This document shows, piece after piece, positions 17,052 to 25,515 of a DNA stretch of 64,000 nucleotides. The position numbers and the translations under genes are program-made. The DNA lies in NCBI GenBank assembly GCA_934141555.1, contig CAKPCK010000001.1:62001-126000 (forward strand). Direction: 5' to 3'. The stretch comes from an uncultured Clostridia bacterium (GTDB lineage: Bacteria > Bacillota > Clostridia > TANB77 > CAG-508). The first letter of the stretch is position 1, and every line of letters starts with the position of its first letter. The notes under the pieces were generated by a model. That model was not told the DNA's origin, ran no database searches, and worked only from the letters and a program-made list of their open reading frames with translations.

Positions 17052-17072
17052 AGTATAAAAGCTATTAAAACA

Positions 17073-17080
17073 TAGCACTC
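17073..17080 (+). promoter_or_regulatory. Extra CIRCE half-site before groES
   Basis: TAGCACTC lies 21 bases after the CIRCE right arm and is the exact complement of GAGTGCTA (17043-17050). In RNA the two can form an 8-base stem ending just before the groES ribosome site AGAGGAGG. Confidence 0.55.
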
Positions 17081-17097
17081 ATAGAGGAGGTAATATT

Positions 17098-17379
17098 ATG
17101 ATAAAACCATTATCAGATAGAGTATTAATAAAAATGAAAGAAAAGGAAGAAACAACAAAGAGTGGAATAATATTGTCAAGTCAAGCACAAGAAAAACCAC
17201 AAATTGCAGAAGTTATAGAAGTTGGACCAGGAAGAATGGTTGACGGAAAAAGAGAAGAATTAGAAGTAAAAAAAGGTGACAATGTAGTAATAAGCCAATA
17301 TGGTGGAACAAAAGTAAAATATGAAGGAGAAGAATACATCATATTAAGAGAAGAAGACATATTAGCAATAGTAAAATAA
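17098..17379 (+). CDS. groES: Co-chaperonin GroES
   Basis: Heptameric lid of the GroEL folding chamber in the cytoplasm. The 93-residue chain opens with IKPLSDRVLIKMKE and carries the mobile-loop region KSGIILSSQAQEKPQ and the conserved VGPG segment, all as in standard GroES. AGAGGAGG sits eight bases before the ATG. It is followed 41 bases later by groEL under the same HrcA-controlled promoter, so expression should rise on heat or misfolding stress. Confidence 0.97.
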   Translation: MIKPLSDRVLIKMKEKEETTKSGIILSSQAQEKPQIAEVIEVGPGRMVDGKREELEVKKGDNVVISQYGGTKVKYEGEEYIILREEDILAIVK

Positions 17380-17420
17380 AAAAATTATATTAACAAATAA
17401 TTTTAGGAGGTTGATTAATT

Positions 17421-19058
17421 ATGGCAAAACAAATTAAATTTGGAGAAGATGCAAGAAAATCATTATTAGAAGGAGTTAATAAATTAGCAGATACAGTAAA
17501 AGTAACATTAGGACCAAAAGGAAGAAATGTTGTATTAGATAAAAGTTTTGGAGCACCACTAATTACAAATGATGGTGTAACAATAGCTAAAGAAATTGAA
17601 TTAGAAGACAAATTTGAAAATATGGGAGCACGTCTTGTAAAAGAAGTATCTACAAAAACAAATGATGTTGCAGGAGATGGAACAACAACAGCAACAGTTT
17701 TAGCACAAGCAATGATTAAAGAAGGAGTTAAAAATGTAGCTGCAGGAGCAGATCCAATGGCAATAAAAAGAGGTATAGAAAAAGCCGTTGATGGAGCTGT
17801 AACAGAATTAAAAGAAATTACATCACCAGTTAATGGAAAAGAAGATATAGCAAGAGTTGCAAGTATATCAGCAAATAATACAGAAGTTGGTGAATTAATA
17901 GCTGATGCAATGGAAAAGGTATCAAAAGATGGTGTAATAACAATTGAAGAATCAAAAACATCACAAACAGAATTAAATGTAGTGGAAGGAATGCAATTTG
18001 ACAAAGGATATGTATCACCATATATGGTAACAGATACAGAGAAAATGGAAGCAATTGTAGATAATCCATATATTTTAATAACAGATAGAAAAATAAGCAA
18101 TATTCAAGAAATATTACCATTACTAGAAAACTTAATGCAATCATCAGGAAAACTAGTTATAGTATGTGATGACATTGAAAGTGAAGCATTATCAACATTA
18201 ATATTAAATAAATTAAGAGGAGTATTAAATGTTGTTGCAGTAAAAGCACCTGGATTTGGAGATAAGAGAAAAGCAATGTTAGAAGACATGGCAATTCTAA
18301 CAGGTGGTGAAGTAATATCACAAGATTTAGGAATGGAATTAAAAGATACACAAATTACACAATTAGGTAGAGCAAAACAAGTAAAAGTACAAAAAGAAAA
18401 TACAATAATTGTTGATGGTGCAGGAGATAAAGAAAAAATTGCTGAAAGAGTAAGACAAATAAAAGCTCAAATCGAAGAAACAAAGAGTGAATTTGATAAA
18501 GAAAACTTACACGAAAGATTAGCAAAGATTGCTGGAGGAGTTGCAGTAATTGGAGTTGGAGCAGCAACAGAAGTTGAAATGAAAGATAAAAAATTAAGAA
18601 TAGAAGATGCATTATCAGCAACAAAAGCAGCAGTTGAAGAAGGAATTGTAGCTGGTGGTGGAACAGCATATGTAAATATTATACCAGCAGTAGAAAAAGT
18701 TGCAAAATCACTTGATGGTGGAGAAAAATTAGGTGCAGAAATAGTATTAAAAGCATTAGAAGAACCAGTTAAACAAATTGCAAGAAATGCAGGATTAGAA
18801 CCAGCTGTTATATTAGACAATGTAAAGAAATCAGCATCTGGGTTTGGATTTGATGCAGATAAAGAACAATATGTAGATATGAAAAAAGTTGGAATAGTTG
18901 ATCCAACAAAAGTAACAAGAAGTGCATTACAAAATGCAGCATCAGTAGCAGCAATGGTACTTACAACAGAAAGTTTAGTAACAGATGCTCCAGAACCAAA
19001 AACATGTGGATGTGGAAATAATCATGAAATGGATAATGGAATGAACGGAATGTATTAA
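17421..19058 (+). CDS. groEL: Chaperonin GroEL
   Basis: ATP-driven folding chamber, 545 residues, full length. The protein opens AKQIKFGEDARKSLLEGVNK and contains the ATP-site segments KVTLGPKGRNVVLDKSFG and AGDGTTTATVLAQ, both diagnostic of group I chaperonins. The extreme C-terminus usually is a run of Gly-Gly-Met; here it is reduced to GMNGMY and preceded by TCGCGNNHEM, which places two cysteines in the flexible tail that projects into the cavity. AGGAGG lies ahead of the ATG. It shares the CIRCE-controlled transcript with groES and ends at a clear terminator. Confidence 0.98.
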   Translation: MAKQIKFGEDARKSLLEGVNKLADTVKVTLGPKGRNVVLDKSFGAPLITNDGVTIAKEIELEDKFENMGARLVKEVSTKTNDVAGDGTTTATVLAQAMIKEGVKNVAAGADPMAIKRGIEKAVDGAVTELKEITSPVNGKEDIARVASISANNTEVGELIADAMEKVSKDGVITIEESKTSQTELNVVEGMQFDKGYVSPYMVTDTEKMEAIVDNPYILITDRKISNIQEILPLLENLMQSSGKLVIVCDDIESEALSTLILNKLRGVLNVVAVKAPGFGDKRKAMLEDMAILTGGEVISQDLGMELKDTQITQLGRAKQVKVQKENTIIVDGAGDKEKIAERVRQIKAQIEETKSEFDKENLHERLAKIAGGVAVIGVGAATEVEMKDKKLRIEDALSATKAAVEEGIVAGGGTAYVNIIPAVEKVAKSLDGGEKLGAEIVLKALEEPVKQIARNAGLEPAVILDNVKKSASGFGFDADKEQYVDMKKVGIVDPTKVTRSALQNAASVAAMVLTTESLVTDAPEPKTCGCGNNHEMDNGMNGMY

Positions 19059-19083
19059 TAAAACATTATACAAAAGTGTCGAA

Positions 19084-19117
19084 AAAAGCAACAAAATTAA
19101 TTTTGTTGCTTTTTATA
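19084..19117 (+). terminator. Intrinsic terminator of groESL
   Basis: AAAAGCAACAAAA (19084-19096) pairs perfectly with TTTTGTTGCTTTT (19101-19113), four-base loop, T-rich end. Confidence 0.9.
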
Positions 19118-19146
19118 TAAAAAAATGACTTGTATGTATACATAAC

Positions 19147-19175
19147 TTGCAAAAAAAGTAAAAATATGGTATAAT
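19147..19175 (+). promoter_or_regulatory. Promoter of the 45-residue gene
   Basis: TTGCAA (19147-19152), 17-base spacer, TATAAT (19170-19175), about 40 bases before the start codon. Confidence 0.75.
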
Positions 19176-19216
19176 AGTTCTATCATGATGGCAAAAGCCA
19201 AGGAGGTAAAAAAATC

Positions 19217-19354
19217 ATGATTGTATATGACAGAAAGTCTGGTTTCTACTGTGTTGACACTTCAGCTTCTATCGAAGAGTTCTTTAAATGGCAAAAGGTC
19301 GTTTGCAATTTGAACAAGAACCTTCTCAAGTTGAGAGAAATCAGAGCAAATTAA
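19217..19354 (+). CDS. Small unknown protein, 45 residues, single-gene unit
   Basis: A short frame beginning MIVYDRKSGFYCVDTSAS and ending in a lysine/arginine-rich helix-like segment (NLLKLREIRAN). It has a full set of gene signals: consensus promoter at 19147, AAGGAGG about nine bases before the ATG, and a strong terminator straight after the stop. Codon use includes many C/G-ending codons (GAC, TTC, CTC) and so differs from groEL and pflB on either side. The protein has two cysteines, no signal peptide and no membrane segment. It is not recognised; a DNA-, RNA- or protein-binding small regulator is possible but unsupported. Confidence 0.65.
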   Translation: MIVYDRKSGFYCVDTSASIEEFFKWQKVVCNLNKNLLKLREIRAN

Positions 19355-19364
19355 TCCCTGGCGG

Positions 19365-19392
19365 GGACTCAAGCATTGCTTGGGTCCTTTTT
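19365..19392 (+). terminator. Terminator of the 45-residue gene
   Basis: GGACTCAAGC (19365-19374) pairs with GCTTGGGTCC (19378-19387), three-base loop, one G-U pair, then TTTTT. Ten bases after the stop codon. Confidence 0.88.
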
Positions 19393-19432
19393 ATATATGT
19401 TTTTATAGAAAGAAAAAATCACAAAAATTTCA

Positions 19433-19461
19433 TTGACAATTCAAATTATTATCCTTATAAT
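19433..19461 (+). promoter_or_regulatory. pflB promoter
   Basis: TTGACA (19433-19438), exactly 17-base spacer, TATAAT (19456-19461): a full-consensus sigma-A promoter, implying high expression. Confidence 0.88.
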
Positions 19462-19533
19462 TAGTATGGCAAAAGAATAAAAATGTAATACAATAAACAA
19501 ATATGGAAAAAATAAAAATGGAGGTAATAAAAA

Positions 19534-21771
19534 ATGGATTTTGAACAATGGAAAGGCTTTGAAAAAGGCGAATGGAAAAGAAAAATTGATGTAAGAAATT
19601 TCATTCAAAAGAACTATACACCATATGAAGGAAATGCAACATTTTTAACAGGAACAACAGAAAAAACAAAAAAATTATGGGATGAAGTATTAAAATTATA
19701 TGAAAAAGAAAGAAATTCAAATGGTTCAGTATTAGATATAGATACAAAAACAATATCAACAGTATCAGCACATGAAGCCGGATATATAGATAAAGACTTA
19801 GAAGAAATAGTAGGATTACAAACAGATGCACCATTAAAAAGAGCAATAATGCCTTATGGTGGAATCAAAATAGTAGAAAAATCATGTGAAGCTTATGGAA
19901 GAGAAGTAGACCCAGAAGTTGATAAAATATTCCATACAGTAAGAAAAACACACAATGATGGAGTATTTAGTGTATATACACCAGATATAAGAGCTGCAAG
20001 AAGTGCACACTTAATTACAGGACTTCCAGATGGATATGGAAGAGGAAGAATAATTGGAGATTACAGAAGAGTAGCACTATATGGTGTTGATGAATTAATT
20101 AGAGAAAAACAATTAGATTTAGAAGAATTAGATGTAGATGAATTTACAGAAGATGTAATAAGAGAAAGAGAAGAAATCTATGAACAAATAAAAGCATTAA
20201 ACGAATTAAAAGCAATGGCAGCAAAATATGGATTTGATATATCAAGACCAGCTGGAAATGCAAAAGAAGCAATACAATGGTTATATTTTGGATATTTAGG
20301 AGCAATAAAAGACCAAAATGGTGCTGCAATGAGTATTGGTAGAACATCAACATTCTTAGATATATATATAGAAAGAGATATGAAAAATGGAACATTAACA
20401 GAAGAACAAGCACAAGAATTAATGGATCATTTTGTAATGAAATTAAGATTAGTAAGATTCTTAAGAACACCAGAATATAATGAATTATTCAGTGGAGATC
20501 CAGTTTGGGTAACAGAAAGTATTGGTGGTATGGGAGTTGATGGAAGAACATTAGTAACAAAGAACTCATTTAGAGTTTTACACACACTAGAAAATTTAGG
20601 CCCTGCACCAGAACCAAACTTAACAGTATTATGGTCAACAAGATTACCAGAAGGATTTAAACGTTATACAGCAAACTTATCAATCAAAACATCTTCAATT
20701 CAATATGAAAATGATGATGTAATGAGAACAACATTAGGTGATGATTATGGAATTGCTTGTTGTGTATCACCAATGAAAATAGGAAAACAAATGCAATTCT
20801 TTGGAGCAAGAGCAAACTTAGCCAAAACATTATTATATGCAATAAATGGTGGAAAAGACGAAAAATCTGGAAAACAAGTAGCTCCAAGATTTGAACCAAT
20901 AACATCTGAATATCTAGATTATGATGAAGTTATGGTAAAATTTGATCAAATGATGGATTATGTAGCAAAAATTTATATAAAAGCATTAAATGCAATACAC
21001 TATATGCATGATAAATATTCTTATGAAGCAATAGAAATGGCTTTACATGATAAAGATGTAATAAGAACAATGGCATGTGGTATAGCAGGACTTTCAGTAG
21101 TTGCAGACTCATTATCAGCAATCAAATATGCAAAAGTTAAAGTAATAAGAGATGAAAACGGATTAGCAGTTGACTATGAAATTGAAGGAGATTATCCAAA
21201 ATTCGGAAATGATGATGACAGAGTTGATCAAATAGCTGTTGATGTTGTAACACAATTCTTAAGAAAATTAAAGAAACATCCTGCATATAGAGGAGCAAAA
21301 CAAACATTGTCAATATTAACAATAACATCAAATGTTGTATATGGAAAAGCAACAGGAAATACACCTGATGGAAGAAGAGCAGGAGCTCCATTTGGACCAG
21401 GTGCAAACCCATTACATGGAAGAGATACAAATGGTGCATTAGCTGTAATGAACTCAATTGCAAAATTACCATTTGAAGAATCAGAAGATGGTATTTCATT
21501 CACATTTGCAATTACACCTTCAACATTAGGTCAAGATATGTGGACAAAAGAAACAAATCTTGTAAGTATGTTAGATGGATATTTTGCAGAAACAGGACAT
21601 CATATTAATGTTAATGTATTTGATAGAGCTTTACTTGAAGATGCTATGGAACATCCAGAAAAATATCCTCAACTTACAATTAGAGTTTCAGGATATGCTG
21701 TAAACTTTACAAAATTAACAAGAGAACAACAATTAGATGTAATTAACAGAACAATTCATGAAAGAATTTAA
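19534..21771 (+). CDS. pflB: Formate acetyltransferase (pyruvate formate-lyase)
   Basis: Glycyl-radical enzyme that splits pyruvate with CoA into acetyl-CoA and formate in anaerobic fermentation. The adjacent catalytic cysteines are C409-C410 in IACCVSPM, and the radical-bearing glycine is G720 in RVSGYAVNF near the C-terminus. Length 745 is typical. The opening QWKGFEKGEWKRKIDVRNFI is characteristic of true PflB rather than glycerol dehydratase-like relatives. It needs a radical SAM activase (PflA), which usually lies next door but is not in this window. GGAGG precedes the ATG. It is monocistronic, with a consensus promoter and a strong terminator. Confidence 0.97.
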   Translation: MDFEQWKGFEKGEWKRKIDVRNFIQKNYTPYEGNATFLTGTTEKTKKLWDEVLKLYEKERNSNGSVLDIDTKTISTVSAHEAGYIDKDLEEIVGLQTDAPLKRAIMPYGGIKIVEKSCEAYGREVDPEVDKIFHTVRKTHNDGVFSVYTPDIRAARSAHLITGLPDGYGRGRIIGDYRRVALYGVDELIREKQLDLEELDVDEFTEDVIREREEIYEQIKALNELKAMAAKYGFDISRPAGNAKEAIQWLYFGYLGAIKDQNGAAMSIGRTSTFLDIYIERDMKNGTLTEEQAQELMDHFVMKLRLVRFLRTPEYNELFSGDPVWVTESIGGMGVDGRTLVTKNSFRVLHTLENLGPAPEPNLTVLWSTRLPEGFKRYTANLSIKTSSIQYENDDVMRTTLGDDYGIACCVSPMKIGKQMQFFGARANLAKTLLYAINGGKDEKSGKQVAPRFEPITSEYLDYDEVMVKFDQMMDYVAKIYIKALNAIHYMHDKYSYEAIEMALHDKDVIRTMACGIAGLSVVADSLSAIKYAKVKVIRDENGLAVDYEIEGDYPKFGNDDDRVDQIAVDVVTQFLRKLKKHPAYRGAKQTLSILTITSNVVYGKATGNTPDGRRAGAPFGPGANPLHGRDTNGALAVMNSIAKLPFEESEDGISFTFAITPSTLGQDMWTKETNLVSMLDGYFAETGHHINVNVFDRALLEDAMEHPEKYPQLTIRVSGYAVNFTKLTREQQLDVINRTIHERI

Positions 21772-21777
21772 TAACAA

Positions 21778-21808
21778 AAAAATCCTATGCGATTTGCATA
21801 GGATTTTT
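21778..21808. terminator. Bidirectional terminator between pflB and the convergent gene
   Basis: AAAAATCCTATGC (21778-21790) pairs perfectly with GCATAGGATTTTT (21796-21808). Flanking A- and T-runs allow it to serve both strands. Confidence 0.9.
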
Positions 21809-21816
21809 ATATGATA

Positions 21817-22317
21817 TTAATGATTATTGTCATCATCATAGTAGTTAGTTCTTCTATTATTAGAAGAAGCATAATACCAAATTAGAGCAATAATAACAGC
21901 AGCTGCAACAGCAATTATAAGCCAAGTCCACATAGTAGAATTCATACCTAAGAAATTAGCTGTGTTTGCATCTGTTGCTGTTCTAGTAGCATTATAACCT
22001 GTAGTATTTCTAACTGCTGTATTAGCATCATTACCAATACCAGTCATAATATCATTATTATTAGTATTATTTGTAGTATTAGTATTTGCATTATTGTTGT
22101 TATTATTCATATTAGTCATATCATTTATTCCATCTCCAACACCTTTTACGGCATCTTTAACAGCATTTTCAGCTCCACCAACAACATCTCTTACACCATT
22201 AACAACATCATTACCAGCATTTTGCATAGTATTTTCAGTAGCAAAACTTAAAGTAACAGAAAAAGAGAATATTATTGCTATAGCCAAACCAATTGCAAGA
22301 AACAATTTTTTACTCAT
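21817..22317 (-). CDS. Exported, C-terminally membrane-anchored Asn-rich protein
   Basis: Not recognised by family. The 166-residue chain starts with a signal peptide (MSKKLFLAIGLAIAIIFSFS, likely cleaved after SFA), followed by a helical stretch with repeated VxxxVxD(V/A)VGG-like units (about 36-70), an Asn/Thr-rich linker with runs of asparagine, and a C-terminal membrane helix (STMWTWLIIAVAAAVIIALI) with an acidic/Asn cytoplasmic tail. That layout suggests a surface protein held in the membrane. AGAAAGGAA precedes the ATG. It is transcribed alone, convergent to pflB and divergent from recX. Confidence 0.7.
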   Translation of the reverse strand: MSKKLFLAIGLAIAIIFSFSVTLSFATENTMQNAGNDVVNGVRDVVGGAENAVKDAVKGVGDGINDMTNMNNNNNNANTNTTNNTNNNDIMTGIGNDANTAVRNTTGYNATRTATDANTANFLGMNSTMWTWLIIAVAAAVIIALIWYYASSNNRRTNYYDDDNNH

Positions 22318-22415
22318 AATGTCTAAATTCCTTTCTAAAAATTACAATTAAAGGTTTCAAAACAAAACCTTATTTATAGTATTAATTTATTAAAACAAAA
22401 TATACTTGAAAAATC

Positions 22416-22444
22416 TTGCAAAAAAATAAAAAATCATATAAAAT
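22416..22444 (+). promoter_or_regulatory. Promoter candidate for recX
   Basis: TTGCAA (22416-22421), 17-base spacer, TAAAAT (22439-22444), 22 bases before the recX start codon. Confidence 0.55.
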
Positions 22445-22465
22445 TAATCAAAAGGAGCAAACATA

Positions 22466-22969
22466 ATGAAAATTATAAACAATGTAGATGATTTTAAATC
22501 ATTAAAATCAATAGATTTAGAAGATATAAAAACTACTAAAATTGATGATTTAAAAAGAAAAGATGAAGCTAAAACAAGAATAATGAAATATATAACATAT
22601 AAAAAAAGAACAGAGCAAGAAGTAAGAAAAAAATTCAAAAATGAAATAGATGAACAATTACTTGATGAAATAATTGAATATCTAAAAGAAGCTAACTATT
22701 TAGATGATTATCAATTTATTCAAAAACAAGTAAATGAATATATGATGTTAAAAACATTATCAATAAAAGAATTAAAATACAAACTTTTAGAAAAAGGATT
22801 AGACAAAAAATTAGTCGAAAAATATATAGAAGATAATAGAGAAGAACTTGAAGAATATGAAAAGAAATGTATAGAAAAAATAAGAAGAAAAAAAGCAGGA
22901 AATATGGAAGAAGAAAAAATTAATCAATATTTGTTTAGAAAAGGATATCCAATAAGCAAATATGAATAA
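22466..22969 (+). CDS. recX: RecX family regulator of RecA
   Basis: RecX proteins bind RecA filaments and tune recombination and SOS induction. The 167-residue chain shows the three-helix repeat pattern of the family: YITYKKRTEQEVRKKF, then LDEIIEYLKEANYLDDYQFI, then the SIKELKYKLLEKGLDKKLVE segment, with a fourth unit at the C-terminus ending in LFRKGYPISKYE. AAAAGGAG precedes the ATG. recA itself is not in the window. The next gene, scpA, follows 43 bases later and may be co-transcribed. Confidence 0.88.
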   Translation: MKIINNVDDFKSLKSIDLEDIKTTKIDDLKRKDEAKTRIMKYITYKKRTEQEVRKKFKNEIDEQLLDEIIEYLKEANYLDDYQFIQKQVNEYMMLKTLSIKELKYKLLEKGLDKKLVEKYIEDNREELEEYEKKCIEKIRRKKAGNMEEEKINQYLFRKGYPISKYE

Positions 22970-23012
22970 ATTAATTTTGGATAGAGTTGTAGCTTAAAGG
23001 AAGGAAAAACAA

Positions 23013-23780
23013 ATGCAAAATTTAATTACAATGGGAAAAATATATTCTATAAAATTAGAAAATTTTGAAGGACCATTAGATTTATTATGTCACTTAATAG
23101 ACAAAAATAAAATGGATATTTATGACATAAATATAAGTGAAATAGCAGATCAATATATAGATTATATAAATCAAATGGAAAAAATGAATTTAGATATAAC
23201 AAGTGAATTTTTAGTTATGTCATCAACATTATTATATTTAAAATCAAAACATTTATTACCAAAAGTAGAATCAGAAGAGGAAGAAATTACAGAAGAAGAA
23301 CTTATTAGAAGAATAATTGAATATAAAAAATATAAAGAAATAACTAAAAAATTAAAAGAAGCATTTTTAGTAAATTCAAAAAGATTATTTAGAATGACAG
23401 AAGAAATTGAATTACCAAAACAAAAAATTCAAAAAGAATATACACCAAATATAATCCCAGAAATTTATCAAAAATTGTTGCAAACAAATGCTGAAAAAAT
23501 AAATGAAAATGCTGCAAATATTGAAAAAATAGCGATTACAGAAACATTTTCTGTTGGAGATAAAGTAAAAGATATGTATAGAGCACTAATAAAATATAAG
23601 AAATTTACATTTAATAAATTATTTACACTAAAAAAACATAGTAAAAATGAAGTTGTTACAGCATTTACAGGTCTTTTAGAAATGTCACGTAGAAATAAAG
23701 TTGTAACAGAACAAGATGAGTTGTTTGGAGATATAGAAGTAGAAAAGTCAAAATTTCACCCAAAACAAATTGAAGATTAA
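23013..23780 (+). CDS. scpA: Segregation and condensation protein A (kleisin)
   Basis: ScpA bridges the heads of the SMC dimer and, with ScpB, forms the bacterial condensin that compacts and separates chromosomes. Diagnostic segments are LENFEGPLDLLCHLIDKNKM near the start, DITSEFLVMSSTLLYLKSKH in the N-terminal helical domain, and a C-terminal winged-helix ending around FTGLLEMSRRNKVVTEQDE. Length 255 is normal. AAGGAAGG is eight bases before the ATG. scpB normally follows directly but here is about 8.5 kb away at 32236, with the ytfI-ytfJ pair taking its place. Confidence 0.95.
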   Translation: MQNLITMGKIYSIKLENFEGPLDLLCHLIDKNKMDIYDINISEIADQYIDYINQMEKMNLDITSEFLVMSSTLLYLKSKHLLPKVESEEEEITEEELIRRIIEYKKYKEITKKLKEAFLVNSKRLFRMTEEIELPKQKIQKEYTPNIIPEIYQKLLQTNAEKINENAANIEKIAITETFSVGDKVKDMYRALIKYKKFTFNKLFTLKKHSKNEVVTAFTGLLEMSRRNKVVTEQDELFGDIEVEKSKFHPKQIED

Positions 23781-23827
23781 AAAAGAAAAAATAGGAAAAA
23801 ATAATATTATAACTTTTAAGAAAAGAG

Positions 23828-24418
23828 TTGATAATATTGTTTTTTCTTTTTATATTAGTAATATTTACAATTTTGATGATTGCAATACATACAAGTAAAA
23901 TTGGTATAGATATAGAAAATCTTATAATTGATACAGATGCAGAAGAAAAAATAAATGAAGATGGAAAAATATATGTTTATTTATTATTATTTAATAAAAT
24001 CAAATTGTTTAGGAAAAATGTAAGAAATATACCAATGAAAGATGTGAAATTCGAAGCAAGTGATTTTGATATAAAGATTTTTAAAAATAAAGATATAAAA
24101 ATAAATTATTTTGAATTGATTAGGAATATTAATATAGATATAAAAAATATAGATTTGAATGTTAAGATTGGAACAGAAGATGCAGGAGTAACTGCAATAT
24201 TAGTGGGAATTTTTGCTGGAATATTGGGAATAATTATAAAAAAGCCGAAATATCAGATTTTGCCAATTTATGCAAATAGAAATTTATTAAAAATTAATCT
24301 AAATGGTATATTTACAATATATTTGATGCATTATATATATAAATTTATAAAAGACAATATAAAGGAAAGGTTTATGGATAAATCCTTAAATAAAAATCTA
24401 AATTTTAAAGTAAGGTAA
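23828..24418 (+). CDS. ytfI: YtfI-like DUF2953 membrane protein
   Basis: The 196-residue chain has an N-terminal membrane helix (IILFFLFILVIFTILMI) and a second hydrophobic segment around DAGVTAILVGIFAGILGI, matching the layout of the DUF2953 family. The pairing with ytfJ immediately downstream, as in Bacillus, strongly supports the identification; that pair is linked to sporulation. The start is taken as TTG 23828 because the first ATG within the frame would cut the membrane helix. The preceding AGAAAAGAG is a weak ribosome site. The biochemical role is unknown. Confidence 0.75.
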   Translation: MIILFFLFILVIFTILMIAIHTSKIGIDIENLIIDTDAEEKINEDGKIYVYLLLFNKIKLFRKNVRNIPMKDVKFEASDFDIKIFKNKDIKINYFELIRNINIDIKNIDLNVKIGTEDAGVTAILVGIFAGILGIIIKKPKYQILPIYANRNLLKINLNGIFTIYLMHYIYKFIKDNIKERFMDKSLNKNLNFKVR

Positions 24419-24426
24419 GTGATATT

Positions 24427-25044
24427 ATGGGAGAACATCCTATTGAAAATTTAATGATGACAGCAATGAATAGTATTCAAAACATGGTAGATGTGAATAC
24501 TATAGTAGGTGAACCAATTCAATCAATGAATGGAATTACAATTATTCCAATTTCTAAAGTATCTTTTGGATTTGCAGCAGGTGGAAGTGAATTTTCTGGT
24601 GAAACTATAAAACAATACAGAATGAAAGATAAAGATGAAGAAATTGAATATAAATTACCATTTGGAGGTGGAGCAGGGGCAGGTGTTTCAATAAATCCAG
24701 TTGCATTTTTAGTTGTACAAGGAGATAATGTAAAATTAATGCCTGTTGACCATCAATCTTGTATTGATAGACTTATTGATTATGTTCCAGATTTAATTCA
24801 AAAAATTAATGAAATGTTTAATAAATCTATTTGTCAAAAAGATGAAAGAACAAAAAGAATTTTAGAAGATATAAAAAAGAAGAATTGTAAAAAATCGGAT
24901 TGTAATAAGAATCAAGAGGGAAAAGGTGAAGATGTGAAAAAACAAGATGAAAAAATTGCTCAAAATGAAGCTAATTCTCAAAAAGAAAATAAGATGAATA
25001 TTGAAATTGTTGAATCAGATGGGGAAATTTTTGGTGAAGAATAA
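24427..25044 (+). CDS. ytfJ: GerW/YtfJ sporulation protein
   Basis: YtfJ (GerW) is a spore-associated protein needed for normal germination in Bacillus. The first 130 residues match the family: HPIENLMMTAMNSIQNMVDV, then GITIIPISKVSFGFAAGGSE and the glycine-rich PFGGGAGAGVSINPVAFLV, with VKLMPVD near the domain end. About 75 further residues form a lysine/glutamate-rich, cysteine-containing tail that most relatives lack. It begins eight bases after ytfI and shares its transcript; a terminator follows. Its presence supports the view that this organism, or its recent ancestor, forms spores. Confidence 0.9.
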   Translation: MGEHPIENLMMTAMNSIQNMVDVNTIVGEPIQSMNGITIIPISKVSFGFAAGGSEFSGETIKQYRMKDKDEEIEYKLPFGGGAGAGVSINPVAFLVVQGDNVKLMPVDHQSCIDRLIDYVPDLIQKINEMFNKSICQKDERTKRILEDIKKKNCKKSDCNKNQEGKGEDVKKQDEKIAQNEANSQKENKMNIEIVESDGEIFGEE

Positions 25045-25047
25045 TGA

Positions 25048-25086
25048 AATAAACATATCAATTTTTTATTGATATGTTTATTTTTT
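25048..25086 (+). terminator. Intrinsic terminator after ytfJ
   Basis: AATAAACATATCAA (25048-25061) pairs perfectly with TTGATATGTTTATT (25069-25082), followed by T-run. Confidence 0.88.
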
Positions 25087-25087
25087 A

Positions 25088-25116
25088 TTGACAAAAAAAT
25101 TAATTAATGCTTTAAT
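25088..25116 (+). promoter_or_regulatory. Promoter of the two-gene unknown operon
   Basis: TTGACA (25088-25093), 17-base spacer, TTTAAT (25111-25116). Confidence 0.65.
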
Positions 25117-25155
25117 GAAATTATTAATATATATTTGTACAAAGGAGAATATAAG

Positions 25156-25497
25156 ATGGGTTGGGAGACAAGTCATAGAAAAAGAAATATAGATCAAGTA
25201 GATTTAGAAGGAATAGATAGAGATAGAAGAAGAATTTTAAGTGGATATGGAACTTCTCAAAACGGTTATAGTAAAGAAACACAAGAAGAAGATTTAACAT
25301 CTGTTAGAGACATTTTAGGGGAAATGCCAGAAGATATGGATGATGATATTATGAAAGCGATAGAAACAATTGACGAAGAAGTAACACCACAAGAAAGAAG
25401 AGATATGCTGGAAACAACAAAAGATGTTAGAGAAATGTCAGAAGAAGAATTAGATTATGACTTTCATGCTAAGTTGGAAGAAGTAATGAGACGTTAA
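25156..25497 (+). CDS. Unknown 113-residue acidic protein
   Basis: Not recognised. The start is ATG 25156 (MGWETSHRKRNIDQVDLEG), eight bases after AAGGAG; the frame continues upstream to a TTG that overlaps this ribosome site and is rejected. The N-terminal third is basic and arginine-rich (RDRRRI), the rest strongly acidic and helical, with DVREMSEEELDYDFHAKLEE near the end. There is no signal peptide or membrane segment. It is the first gene of a two-gene unit with the next unknown gene. A cytoplasmic adaptor or regulatory role is possible but not shown. Confidence 0.75.
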   Translation: MGWETSHRKRNIDQVDLEGIDRDRRRILSGYGTSQNGYSKETQEEDLTSVRDILGEMPEDMDDDIMKAIETIDEEVTPQERRDMLETTKDVREMSEEELDYDFHAKLEEVMRR

Positions 25498-25515
25498 AAT
25501 ATATAGGAGGAAAAA

